64,000 nucleotides of DNA from Nemertoderma westbladi. Taxonomy: Eukaryota > Xenacoelomorpha > Nemertodermatida > Nemertodermatidae. Below, piece by piece: positions 1-7,889 of this stretch (the first letter of the stretch is position 1; each line of letters begins with the position of its first letter). The stretch covers positions 248,001 to 312,000 of the forward strand of contig JAUCBJ010001846.1 of assembly GCA_032718475.1 (NCBI GenBank), in the 5' to 3' direction. A program made the position numbers and the translations under genes. The notes under the pieces were generated by a model, which did no database searches, was not told the origin of the DNA, and saw only the letters and a program-made list of their open reading frames with translations.

Positions 1-113
1 CGCTATATCGTTGTAAAAACATCATGAATTGTGCCAGTGTTTGTCCTAAAAATTTGAATCCATCTGAAGCCATTGGCAACATTAAACGCGAGATGATCAA
101 AGATTCCGTTTAA
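1..113 (+). CDS. sdhB: Succinate dehydrogenase iron-sulfur subunit, C-terminal end (partial)
   Basis: The window opens inside this gene. It reads in frame from base 3 to the TAA at 111-113, so only the last 36 residues are visible. They show the cluster-binding pattern C-x5-C-x3-C-P (IMNC followed by VCPK and NLNP) that ends the SdhB ferredoxin fold, where one of the three Fe-S clusters of respiratory complex II is held. The family links FAD-dependent succinate oxidation to quinone reduction at the inner membrane. The stop overlaps the ATG of sdhE by one base (taATG), which suggests translational coupling. The identification rests on a short but very characteristic segment. Confidence 0.85.
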   Translation, partial: LYRCKNIMNCASVCPKNLNPSEAIGNIKREMIKDSV

Positions 114-421
114 TGGAAGATTACACCAATTGGCATAAACGCTTAAGTTGGCGCGTTAAGCGTGGTTATTTAGAAGTCAACACCATCTTAATTGCCTTTT
201 TAAAAGCCAATCATCTTGACCCAGAAAGTGTATTAAAAACAGATGCGTCAAAAAGAGAAAAGTTTGAAAATCTTTTAAATCAATACTCAGATCAAACACT
301 TTTTAATTATTTAGTGAAATTAGAATTTGATGATCAAAACCAAGCGATTGTTAAATATTGTCACCACATTGTTCACATAGCTGCCCATTATTTAGCCCAT
401 CACCCTCAAAGCACGATATAA
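113..421 (+). CDS. sdhE: SdhE/YgfY family FAD assembly factor for succinate dehydrogenase
   Basis: This 102-residue protein matches the SdhE (YgfY/CptB, Sdh5) family in size and in its N-terminal motif: W-R-V-K-R-G-Y-L-E around residues 13-21, which contains the conserved R-G-x-x-E. A K-R-E-K-F-E-N-L-L helix follows at about residues 46-55. In the family this small helical protein helps attach FAD covalently to SdhA. Its start overlaps the stop of sdhB, and sdhB-sdhE adjacency supports the assignment directly. It is slightly longer than the E. coli protein (88 residues), with a His-rich C-terminus. The older label of toxin-antitoxin partner is unlikely here because the neighbour is sdhB. Confidence 0.85.
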   Translation: MEDYTNWHKRLSWRVKRGYLEVNTILIAFLKANHLDPESVLKTDASKREKFENLLNQYSDQTLFNYLVKLEFDDQNQAIVKYCHHIVHIAAHYLAHHPQSTI

Positions 422-1339
422 ATGAATGAAGGTGCTGCGCTCTCAATTTTGGCAGCCCTTGCAGTTGATTACTTATTAGGCGAGCCCCCCAACCGTTTTC
501 ACCCGTGGTATTGGGTAGGGCATTTAGCCAGTGAATTTGAAAGATTATTTAATCGTTCGTTGAAAAAAGGGTGGGTAATTTTTTTAGGAGCGCTTGCATC
601 CTGTTTGTTATTTTTAATCGTTTTTGTATTCGTGGGTGGTTTTTTAAGTGTGTTACCACCTGTGGCACAAGCTATTGTGGTGTTATATTTTTGTGTGGGG
701 TACAAAAGTTTGGTCTCACATGTGACTTGTGTGAAAAAAAATTTAGAACATAACGATATTCAAGCCGCCAGAAAATCGGTCAGCTTGATTGTTAGTCGAA
801 ATACCAAACAAATGGATCAAGGGGCTTGCATACGTGCCACGGTTGAATCCTTGGTTGAAAATTTCAGCGATGCGGTTACAGCTAGTTTATTTTGGTACTG
901 TATAGGCGGGTGGCCGCTTGTTCTGCTTCATCGTTTGGTGAATTTATTAGATGCCATGTGGGGGTATAAAACGCCACAATTTTTATATTTTGGGCGATTT
1001 GTTGCCTATTTGGATGATATGCTCAACTACATGCCAGCACGGCTAACGGTGCTGAGTTATTTATTAGTGGGCTCAGGTACTAAAGGCATGAGCGAAATTC
1101 GTTTGCATGCTAGAAAGTGGGCGAGCCCAAACGCCGGGGTTTTAATTGCGGCAGCGGCTGGGAGTTTTAAAATTCGTTTGGGTGGTTTAGCATATTACTC
1201 AAATGGTATGGAACACAGACCTTATATTGGCACTAATAGGCATAATTCAATTAAAGATATTGATGCCGCCCTTGTCAAAATATGGCAGGCTTTTTTAGTT
1301 TGGTTGGTAGTGATCATGTTGTTATTAGCGGTGGTGTAG
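422..1339 (+). CDS. cobD: CobD/CbiB-like adenosylcobinamide-phosphate synthase
   Basis: This 305-residue integral membrane protein has the CbiB/CobD landmarks: V-D-Y-L-L-G-E-P-P-N near residues 15-24 followed by F-H-P; an S-R-N-T segment near 120; V-E-S-L-V-E-N-F-S-D-A near 140-150; and N-L-L-D-A-M-W-G-Y near 178. In the family the enzyme joins the aminopropanol arm to adenosylcobyric acid in cobalamin synthesis at the inner membrane. The ATG follows the sdhE stop with no gap, and the stop abuts the next ATG, so it lies inside a tight operon. No other cobalamin gene is nearby, so its real substrate is uncertain. The related AmpE family is the main alternative, but the VESLVEN and LDAMWGY motifs favour CobD. 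Confidence 0.72.
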   Translation: MNEGAALSILAALAVDYLLGEPPNRFHPWYWVGHLASEFERLFNRSLKKGWVIFLGALASCLLFLIVFVFVGGFLSVLPPVAQAIVVLYFCVGYKSLVSHVTCVKKNLEHNDIQAARKSVSLIVSRNTKQMDQGACIRATVESLVENFSDAVTASLFWYCIGGWPLVLLHRLVNLLDAMWGYKTPQFLYFGRFVAYLDDMLNYMPARLTVLSYLLVGSGTKGMSEIRLHARKWASPNAGVLIAAAAGSFKIRLGGLAYYSNGMEHRPYIGTNRHNSIKDIDAALVKIWQAFLVWLVVIMLLLAVV

Positions 1340-2605
1340 ATGAAAAATTTAGATGAATTAAAAATTGCGGTGATTGGTTTGGGTTATGTTGGTTTGCCAC
1401 TTGCTGTTTCTTTTGCTAAGCGATATGACGTGGTGGGTTTTGATACCAATAAACAGCGAATACTAGATTTAACAGCACACCTCGATATCACAAAAGAAAT
1501 TAGTACTGAACAATTGCAGACATCATCTGCCATTTATACGGCTGACCCTAAGCAAATCAAAGCCTGTAACTGCTATATTATGACAGTTCCCACCCCCATT
1601 GATTTGCACAAAGTCCCAGATTTGTCTGCTTTAAAAAAGGCCAGCGCTTTGGTGGGTCGTTTTCTAAAGTCTAAAGATATCGTGGTGTATGAGTCTACCG
1701 TGTATCCGGGGGCGACCGAAGAGGTATGTGTGCCTATTTTAGTTGAACAATCAGGACTCAAGTTCAATCAAGATTTTTTTGTGGGCTATAGCCCTGAACG
1801 TATCAACCCAGGGGATAAAATACACCGACTAGAAACCATCAAAAAAGTGGTATCTGGCTCAACACCCAAGATTTGCAGCTTGTTAGCGAGATTGTATGGC
1901 TCAATTATTCAGGCGGGCATTCACGAGGCTAAAGACATTAAAACCGCTGAAGCCGCCAAAATTATTGAAAATACACAACGTGACATTAACATTGCACTGA
2001 TGAACGAGCTGGCCTGTTTATTTCATCACATGGGTTTGGATACCGAATCGGTTTTACAAGCGGCTGAAACCAAGTGGAATTTTTTAGGGTTTCGCCCAGG
2101 GCTTGTGGGCGGCCATTGTATTGGGGTAGACCCCTATTATTTAACCTATAAAGCCCATGGCCTTGGCTTTCACCCCAAGATGATTCTCTCAGGCCGCCAA
2201 ACAAATGACCAAATGGGCAGCTATGTGGCCAAACGTGTACTTCGGTTAATGATTAAACAAAAAATCAATTTTGAGTCAGCACAAGTGTTGGTGATGGGTT
2301 ATACCTTTAAGGAGAATTGCCCCGATTATCGAAACACCAAAATTCAAGATATGTTAGATATCTTTAAAGATTACGGTTTGGCTGTGGATGTTTATGAGCC
2401 GTGGATAGCACCAGCTGATCGACCTGATCAATTACATTTTATTGATCAAATCAATGATTGTTATGATGCTATTGTGCTGGCCGTTTCCCATGATGAGTTT
2501 AAGCAATTATCACCCGATCAAATCAAATGCTGGCAAAAACCCAACAGCGTACTGTTTGATATTAAATCAATGCTAAATGAGACAATAGCTGATGAACGAT
2601 TATAA
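1340..2605 (+). CDS. tviB: UDP-sugar dehydrogenase of the TviB/WbpO type
   Basis: This 421-residue enzyme has an N-terminal Rossmann motif G-L-G-Y-V-G-L-P-L-A (residues about 13-22), T-V-P-T-P-I near 80, and Y-E-S-T-V-Y-P-G near 118. The catalytic loop G-G-H-C-I-G-V-D-P-Y-Y lies near 256-266 and supplies the nucleophilic Cys. The G-G-H-C-I-G-V-D-P form, rather than G-G-x-C-F-P-K-D, places it with TviB/WbpO enzymes. These oxidise UDP-HexNAc to the uronic acid with two NAD+ per turn. It starts right after the cobD stop and overlaps the following epimerase by 14 bp, so the two probably make an activated uronic acid for capsule or envelope glycan. The exact sugar cannot be read from sequence. Confidence 0.82.
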   Translation: MKNLDELKIAVIGLGYVGLPLAVSFAKRYDVVGFDTNKQRILDLTAHLDITKEISTEQLQTSSAIYTADPKQIKACNCYIMTVPTPIDLHKVPDLSALKKASALVGRFLKSKDIVVYESTVYPGATEEVCVPILVEQSGLKFNQDFFVGYSPERINPGDKIHRLETIKKVVSGSTPKICSLLARLYGSIIQAGIHEAKDIKTAEAAKIIENTQRDINIALMNELACLFHHMGLDTESVLQAAETKWNFLGFRPGLVGGHCIGVDPYYLTYKAHGLGFHPKMILSGRQTNDQMGSYVAKRVLRLMIKQKINFESAQVLVMGYTFKENCPDYRNTKIQDMLDIFKDYGLAVDVYEPWIAPADRPDQLHFIDQINDCYDAIVLAVSHDEFKQLSPDQIKCWQKPNSVLFDIKSMLNETIADERL

Positions 2606-3620
2606 AGTGGCTGGCAGCAAAATACTGATCACAGGGGCAGGTGGTTTTATTGGTGCAAGCCTTGCTAAAACCTTGATCAAAAAAGGCGCAAATGTGGTGG
2701 GTTTGGATAGTTTGAACGACTATTATAACCCACGTTTGAAAAAGGATCGTGTCAAACATGTGTTTAAATCAGACCAGTCGGCTCATTTTGTTCAACAAGA
2801 TTTATGTGACGTGAAATCTTTATATGACTTGTTTGAGAAAGAATCATTTGATGATGTGATTCATTTAGCCGCCCAAGCAGGGGTGCGTTATTCCATTGAA
2901 AACCCACATGCCTATTTAAGTAGTAACTTATCCGCTTTTTTAAACATTTTAGAAGCCTGTCGTCGCTTCCCTGTGAAGCATTTTTTATATGCCTCGTCTA
3001 GCTCCGTATACGGGGGCGTCAAAACAGTTCCTTTTTCGATAAAAACTTCCACCAAGCACCCCATCAGTTTTTATGCAGCCACCAAAGGGGCTAATGAGTT
3101 GATGGCGCATTCCTACAGCCATTTGTATCAAATACCTTCAACGGGTTTGCGTTTTTTTACCGCTTACGGCCCGTGGGGTCGCCCAGATATGGCCATTTTT
3201 ATTTTCACGCGCGCCATTTTAAACAATGAAACACTATTTTTGTTTAACCAAGGTCAGCATCGGCGTGATTTTACCTACATTGATGATGTGACTGAGGAGG
3301 TGTATCAATTGTTAAAGCGACCGCCCAGCCCAGAGAGTAATCAGTCTGAGACGAACGCACCGTGGCGCGTTTTAAATATTGGCCGCGGGCAGTCGGTAGA
3401 ATTAATGAAGATGGTGAAGCTGTTAGAAGAACACTTGGGCAAAAAGGCAAAGTATGAATTCAAACCCATGCAGCCGGGGGATATTTATGAAAATTTGGCG
3501 GATATTACCGAACTTCAAGCCCTCACAGGCTACACACCTCAAGTTGATTTAAAAACAGGTTTGGGTCGTTTTGTGGATTGGTATTGGCGTTACTACGCTA
3601 GGGGGATGGGTGTTACTTAA
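2592..3620 (+). CDS. NAD-dependent sugar-nucleotide epimerase (UDP-glucuronate 4-epimerase-like)
   Basis: This 342-residue extended SDR enzyme has T-G-A-G-G-F-I-G-A-S at residues about 14-23 (NAD-binding glycine loop), A-S-S-S-S-V-Y-G near 136 and the catalytic Y-A-A-T-K near 161. D-S-L-N-D-Y-Y-N-P near 40 and A-Y-G-P-W-G-R-P-D-M-A near 193 are typical of UDP-glucuronate 4-epimerases. The family interconverts UDP-GlcA and UDP-GalA. It overlaps the upstream dehydrogenase by 14 bp, so the pair probably works in sequence on the same uronic acid. A C-terminal D-W-Y-W-R-Y-Y is the usual end of the family, so the gene looks complete even though its last bases overlap the start of a broken gene. Confidence 0.8.
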   Translation: MNDYKVAGSKILITGAGGFIGASLAKTLIKKGANVVGLDSLNDYYNPRLKKDRVKHVFKSDQSAHFVQQDLCDVKSLYDLFEKESFDDVIHLAAQAGVRYSIENPHAYLSSNLSAFLNILEACRRFPVKHFLYASSSSVYGGVKTVPFSIKTSTKHPISFYAATKGANELMAHSYSHLYQIPSTGLRFFTAYGPWGRPDMAIFIFTRAILNNETLFLFNQGQHRRDFTYIDDVTEEVYQLLKRPPSPESNQSETNAPWRVLNIGRGQSVELMKMVKLLEEHLGKKAKYEFKPMQPGDIYENLADITELQALTGYTPQVDLKTGLGRFVDWYWRYYARGMGVT

Positions 3621-4951
3621 AACCAAAGCCATTGAGATACCTAAAGACGATCCATTTGCCAACGACTCGCTGGGCAAAAAAGAAAGTGCACAGACGCTAA
3701 CAGATTTTGTATCCTCAACCAATGAGCCACTCGTTTTGTGCCTTGATGCCCCTTGAGGGCAGGGTAAAACCACTTTTCTGAGAATGTGGGCGCAATATCT
3801 TAAAAATAAACAAATTCCGACCCTTTATTTCAGTGCGTGGGAAAATGATTTCTCAGGTGATGCGTTGGTTAGTCTAATGAGTGAGATTTCGGCTTCATTA
3901 TCTGATTTATCTAAGTCAGGTAATGCGTCTGAGGCTAAAGCATATTTTGATCAAGCCAAAAAGATAGCAATACCCTTGGTCAAACAATCCATTAAATCTT
4001 ATACAGGTTTCGATGTCGATGCTCTGGCTGAGGCGTCAATAAAGCAGTACCAACAATCTAAACAATCAATGCAAGCCTTTCGCAAGGCTTTGGGTGAATT
4101 TAGCAATAGCATAACGGATGATAAAAACCCAAAGCCATTGGTTTTTATCATCGATGAGCTAGATCGCTGCAGGCCCAATTAAGCCATTGAGTTGCTTGAA
4201 AAGGCCAAGCATTTTTTTAATGTCGAGAATATCGTATTTGTCCTAGGGGCGGATAAAACCCAGCTCGGTGTTTCAATTAAAGCCATTTATGGGGACGGGC
4301 TTGATGTGAATGGTTATCTTCGTCGTTTCATTGATTTTGACTACTTACTGCCGCCCCTGAATAAGGGCGAGTTTGTAAAAGCGTTGTTCACAAAATATGA
4401 CTTTGATCGTTACTTCTCACAAAAAAAGCATCATGAGACGCAATATGAACATCAACAAGCCCTCACGATGTTTGAGAAACTGTTTGTAGGTTTATCAATT
4501 GACCTTACGGGATCAAGAGCACTGCTGCTCGCTTTTAAGCCTAGCGATTAAAACAACACCAAGTGATTACAAATTATGCCCCTCACTTTTATGCTTTCTA
4601 ATCGTTTTAAAAGTAAAACGGCCAAGTTTTTATAAACTTTTTATTGATAATAGGCTATCACCTAAGGCACTGTTGGATCATATTAAGGAGCTTTCGGGAG
4701 GTTATGAACTACTTGACAGCCGTTACGGTGAGGGGCTAGAAGCCTTTATCGTGACTTGTAAATCCGATGATTGTGATCAGGTGCGCGATCAGTATCAAGC
4801 AATTTGTGACGATGCCTCCGCTAGTGAAGCACAAAAAATTCGAGCCAAAAACATTTTAGCTATCATCAAGGATTTTGATTGGCGCGGTGGAATAGGCGCT
4901 TTGGACTACTTGGTTCAAAAAATTGAGGTGGTGTCTCACTTTAAGGCCTAA
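3610..4951 (+). pseudogene. KAP-family P-loop NTPase, inactivated by two nonsense codons and a frameshift
   Basis: Frame 1 reads from a probable GTG at 3610 (preceded by a GGGG-rich stretch) through I-E-I-P-K-D-D-P-F-A-N-D, a typical KAP NTPase N-terminus. It then stops at TGA 3754-3756, exactly where the family has Trp before the Walker A loop (G-Q-G-K-T-T follows). The frame resumes at once and carries a Walker B-like V-F-I-I-D-E-L-D-R-C-R-P near 4140-4175. It stops again at TAA 4180-4182 and resumes as A-I-E-L-L-E-K. Near 4497 the conserved stretch leaves frame 1 and continues in frame 2 (T-L-R-D-Q-E-H) to 4951. KAP NTPases are often membrane-linked and are found in phage-defence and mobile loci. 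The gene is recent enough for all its motifs to be legible. Confidence 0.85.
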
Positions 4952-5170
4952 ATGTTTAACAAGGTACTGCGGTGGGGTCGGTTTTGATGTGCTAAAATTT
5001 TTTTGGCACATGGGGGCGTCGACAGGCTGGATCATTTTAAAAAGAATATACGAAGATTGAGCATTGAGGATCAATGAAAATTCGCCACATAATTATGTTA
5101 GTATTAGTAAATAAGCAGATTGGCATTGATTGATTCGCCTGATAATTTTTTATAAATGTGGAGTAGTTCA

Positions 5171-5710
5171 ATGGGAATTAAGTGGCGTGACCTAGCGGAT
5201 CGATATGGGTTGGTGTCCAAACTATTTCATTGGTTTGTTGGTATTTTAATAATTGTATTGCTTGTGATGGGCATTGTCATGGAAGACATGCCAAGGGGCA
5301 ATGAAAAATTTGAACTTCTAAAATTACACAAACAATTAGGTGTGCTAGTGTTGCTGTTGGTATTTTTTCGCATCACGTGGCGGCTTAAACAAAGGGGCTT
5401 TATTGCACCGCTTCCCAATACGCCTTTTTGGCAAATAAAACTGGCGGCTATTGTTCAGTGGCTGTTTTATTTGTTGATGATTGTGGTGCCTGTCTCAGGT
5501 TATCTACAAAGTTCTGCCAAGGGTTACCCCACCTATTTTTTTGGAACAAAACTTCCCCTTTTAATTGAAAAAAATGAACTAATCGCTGAGCTAAGCCACG
5601 AAATACACGAACTCAGCACCACACTAATAATGGTGCTGTTGGTGCTTCATATTGGCGGGGCTGTGTTTCATTGGTTTAAAGGTAAGCCAATTATAAAACG
5701 CATTATTTAA
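5171..5710 (+). CDS. Cytochrome b561-type membrane di-heme protein
   Basis: This protein of about 179 residues has four predicted membrane segments (about residues 16-34, 54-72, 92-110 and 147-167). Histidines sit in the right places for two b hemes: K-L-F-H-W, K-L-H-K-Q-L-G, and H-I-G-G-A-V-F-H-W near the end. The family (CybB/YodB) passes electrons from quinol in the inner membrane. I chose the ATG at 5171 because GGAG lies seven bases upstream; an in-frame ATG at 5156 has no such site. The upstream 4952-5170 stretch follows the broken KAP gene and holds no clear gene. The stop at 5710 lies three bases before the next start codon. Confidence 0.8.
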   Translation: MGIKWRDLADRYGLVSKLFHWFVGILIIVLLVMGIVMEDMPRGNEKFELLKLHKQLGVLVLLLVFFRITWRLKQRGFIAPLPNTPFWQIKLAAIVQWLFYLLMIVVPVSGYLQSSAKGYPTYFFGTKLPLLIEKNELIAELSHEIHELSTTLIMVLLVLHIGGAVFHWFKGKPIIKRII

Positions 5711-5713
5711 TGC

Positions 5714-6829
5714 GTGAAACACCTCGTTTTTTTTGTTAACATTGTTCCGTTTTTTTTATCGCATCGTCTAGCCTTAGGGTTGCATGCAAAGTCGTTGGGG
5801 TATCGGGTATCTGTTATTGCCCTACCTCATGTCGATAAAAAAAAGCTTGCTGATCATGGGATCAATTTTTATCCCCTATCGATGAGCCGAGATAGGATGA
5901 ACCCTTTTTTAGATCTAAACACGCTGTTTTGTGCCTTTCGGTTACTTAAAAAACTAAAGCCAGATATCCTTCATTTAGTCACCATCAAGCCCATTATTTA
6001 TGGGGGTATAGCGGCTCGTTTATTAAATATACCCGCTGTGTTTGCGGTGACAGGTTTGGGGTGTTTGTTTTATCAAAAAGGGTTGATGAGGGTTTTTCGT
6101 TGGGTCATTCGCCCAGTTTATAACTGGATTGGTGGGCATAAACGTTCAGTCTTTATTTTTCAAAACTCAGATGATCAAGCTTTCATCAAGCGCTTTTGCA
6201 AGTTACGCGAAACGCAGTTATTTTTAATTCGAGGGGCAGGGGTTGATATTCATCAAATTCCTTATGAACCTTTGGCAGTAGGCAAGCCATGTGTTGTGAT
6301 GATCTCAAGGCTTGTGAAATCAAAGGGCGTGTTACTGTTTTTAAAGGCAGCACAGGCTTTGCACACACAATATCGCTTCGTTTTGTGTGGAGGCATTGAC
6401 CAACAAAGTAAAGATGCCATTGGTGAGGATGGGCTCAATGATTATATTAAAAGTGGGGTTATTGACTGGTTGGGGCATGTTGATGATATTCGACTCGTGT
6501 TAAAAAAAGCCCATATCGTTTGCTTGCCAACTTTGGGGGGCGAGGGGTTGCCCAAGGTGTTACTAGAAGCTGCATCAACAGGTCGTGCCATTGTGGCAAG
6601 TGATGTGCCGGGGTGTCGGGAAATTGTAAAAGCGGGTCACAATGGTTATTTATTTAACCAAGCTGATGTGAGCAGCTTTATACGATGTATTGAAAAGATT
6701 GCCACAAATTCAGATAAGCAGCTCACCATGGGCAAAAATGGTCGCGCGATGGTTGAAAAAGACTTTAGCCTAGAGAAAGTAATAGCCGATACTTTTTTGG
6801 TGTATGCACATGTTTTATCGCAAAGATGA
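5714..6829 (+). CDS. Family 4 glycosyltransferase (PglA-like, GT-B fold)
   Basis: This 371-residue GT-B enzyme starts at GTG 5714. The N-terminal acceptor domain has F-F-L-S-H-R-L-A-L-G near 13-22 and the H-L-V-T-I-K-P-I-I-Y-G stretch near 91. The C-terminal donor domain has V-M-I-S-R-L-V-K-S-K-G near 195-205, then G-E-G-L-P-K-V-L-L-E-A-A near 275-287, whose two Glu residues form the E-x7-E motif of family 4. D-V-P-G-C-R-E-I-V follows. Such enzymes add UDP-HexNAc or related sugars to lipid-linked glycans on the cytoplasmic face. With the dehydrogenase and epimerase upstream it suggests envelope glycan synthesis, but donor and acceptor are unknown. Confidence 0.78.
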   Translation: MKHLVFFVNIVPFFLSHRLALGLHAKSLGYRVSVIALPHVDKKKLADHGINFYPLSMSRDRMNPFLDLNTLFCAFRLLKKLKPDILHLVTIKPIIYGGIAARLLNIPAVFAVTGLGCLFYQKGLMRVFRWVIRPVYNWIGGHKRSVFIFQNSDDQAFIKRFCKLRETQLFLIRGAGVDIHQIPYEPLAVGKPCVVMISRLVKSKGVLLFLKAAQALHTQYRFVLCGGIDQQSKDAIGEDGLNDYIKSGVIDWLGHVDDIRLVLKKAHIVCLPTLGGEGLPKVLLEAASTGRAIVASDVPGCREIVKAGHNGYLFNQADVSSFIRCIEKIATNSDKQLTMGKNGRAMVEKDFSLEKVIADTFLVYAHVLSQR

Positions 6830-6846
6830 TAATGTTGTACTATTGA

Positions 6847-6875
6847 TTGACTTGTTTGTTTTTATTGTGTCTACT
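6847..6875 (+). promoter_or_regulatory. Putative sigma70 promoter for the rpsB operon
   Basis: TTGACT (6847-6852) and TCTACT (6870-6875) are separated by 17 bp. The first hexamer has five of six consensus bases and the second four of six. They lie about 100 bp before the rpsB start, in the only sizeable gap ahead of the translation-factor operon. This is inferred from sequence only. Confidence 0.45.
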
Positions 6876-6904
6876 AATGACTGAAAAAGCTTAGAATTTC
6901 AAGC

Positions 6905-6969
6905 CAATTCGGGTGCATGTAAGTGTTGAATTGTGTGTTTTAAGCGGCTAGTAACCCAATTGTAAGGAG
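6905..6969 (+). promoter_or_regulatory. rpsB 5' leader with two mutually exclusive helices next to the Shine-Dalgarno site
   Basis: CAATTC (6905-6910) can pair with GAATTG (6928-6933). The longer CAATTCGGGT (6905-6914) can instead pair with ACCCAATTG (6954-6962) with a one-base bulge, which places a helix directly against the AAGGAG at 6964-6969. The rpsB mRNA of gammaproteobacteria is known to carry an autoregulatory leader bound by S2. The position and the alternative pairings fit such a switch, but I cannot confirm that the family structure is conserved here. Confidence 0.4.
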
Positions 6970-6974
6970 ATAAT

Positions 6975-7889
6975 ATGCAGCATTTAACCATTCAAAAATT
7001 ATTTGAAGCAGGTGTTCATTACGGCCACAAAAAGCGTTTTTACAACGCTGATACCTTGCCCTATATTTACGGCGTTCGTAACAATCAATATGTTATTAAC
7101 CTAGACAAAACCTACCCCCTTTTTTTAAAGGCCATTGAGTTTGTTAAGCAATTAGCCAAGGAAAATAAAACACTTTTATTTGTCGGCTGTAAAAAAAGTG
7201 CCAAACAATTTGTGAAAGAACAAGCCATCCGCTCTGGTATGCCTTATGTGAGTCATCGCTGGATGGGCGGAACATTAACGAATAACGCAACGATTTATCA
7301 GTCTATTCGAAAATTGAAAGACCTTGAGAAGAAAAAAGATGATGGGTTTTTTAGTCAAATAACCAAAAAAGAAGCCTTGATGATAGATCGGAAAATGACG
7401 AAACTAGAAAATAATTTAGGGGGTATCAAAGCCTTAAAAGGCCTGCCTGATGCTATTTTTGTGACCGATGTCGGTAAAGAACGTAATGCCGTTTTAGAAG
7501 CAAAACATTTAGGCATACCCATTATTGGTATTGTGGACACTAACAATTCCGCTAAAAATATTGACTATATTATTCCAGGTAATGATGATTCAATGCGAAG
7601 CCAAAAACTCTATTGTCAAATATTTGCAGACACTATTTTAGAAGCACAAGCTGATCAAGTGCTAAGTGATGCCAATATGAATGAAAAATCAGCTGTTATT
7701 GAGCCAACGGTTGAAGTGAAAACATCGGTTGAATCTGTTGAAATTAATCAAGCACCCAAGGTGCAATCAGATGAACCCAAGCAGGCTCAACCTATCAAAT
7801 CTGAGGTTAAGTCAACCGATCAAGTCGACCAAAATGCACCCTCGCAGAACAGCAAAAAATTAGTGGATGAATCGGAGAAAAACGTATGA
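6975..7889 (+). CDS. rpsB: Ribosomal protein S2 (uS2) with a long C-terminal extension
   Basis: The S2 core is clear: F-E-A-G-V-H-Y-G-H near residues 10-18, H-R-W-M-G-G-T-L-T-N near 94-104, L-G-G-I-K near 151-155, G-L-P-D-A-I-F-V near 159-166 and I-P-G-N-D-D-S-M-R near 205-213. S2 binds the 30S subunit between head and platform and recruits S1. The protein is 304 residues against about 241 in E. coli. The extra C-terminal part (from about 230) is rich in E, K, V, S and Q and of low complexity. AAGGAG lies six bases before the ATG. The TGA stop overlaps the tsf start (ATGA). The core is also fairly diverged, as expected in fast-evolving host-associated lineages. Confidence 0.93.
   Translation: MQHLTIQKLFEAGVHYGHKKRFYNADTLPYIYGVRNNQYVINLDKTYPLFLKAIEFVKQLAKENKTLLFVGCKKSAKQFVKEQAIRSGMPYVSHRWMGGTLTNNATIYQSIRKLKDLEKKKDDGFFSQITKKEALMIDRKMTKLENNLGGIKALKGLPDAIFVTDVGKERNAVLEAKHLGIPIIGIVDTNNSAKNIDYIIPGNDDSMRSQKLYCQIFADTILEAQADQVLSDANMNEKSAVIEPTVEVKTSVESVEINQAPKVQSDEPKQAQPIKSEVKSTDQVDQNAPSQNSKKLVDESEKNV

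Noticed and set aside
3754-3756. UGA read as Trp (alternative genetic code), suggested by the TGA in place of Trp in the KAP gene
   Set aside because: TGA ends intact genes here, for example rpsB at 7887-7889, and TGG is used freely for Trp. The same gene also has a TAA and a frameshift.
4990-5060. Possible tmRNA 5' end (a GGGGCGTCGACAGGCTGG stretch)
   Set aside because: There is no room for a 350-base tmRNA before the cytochrome gene, and no tag frame or CCA-ended tRNA-like 3' end.
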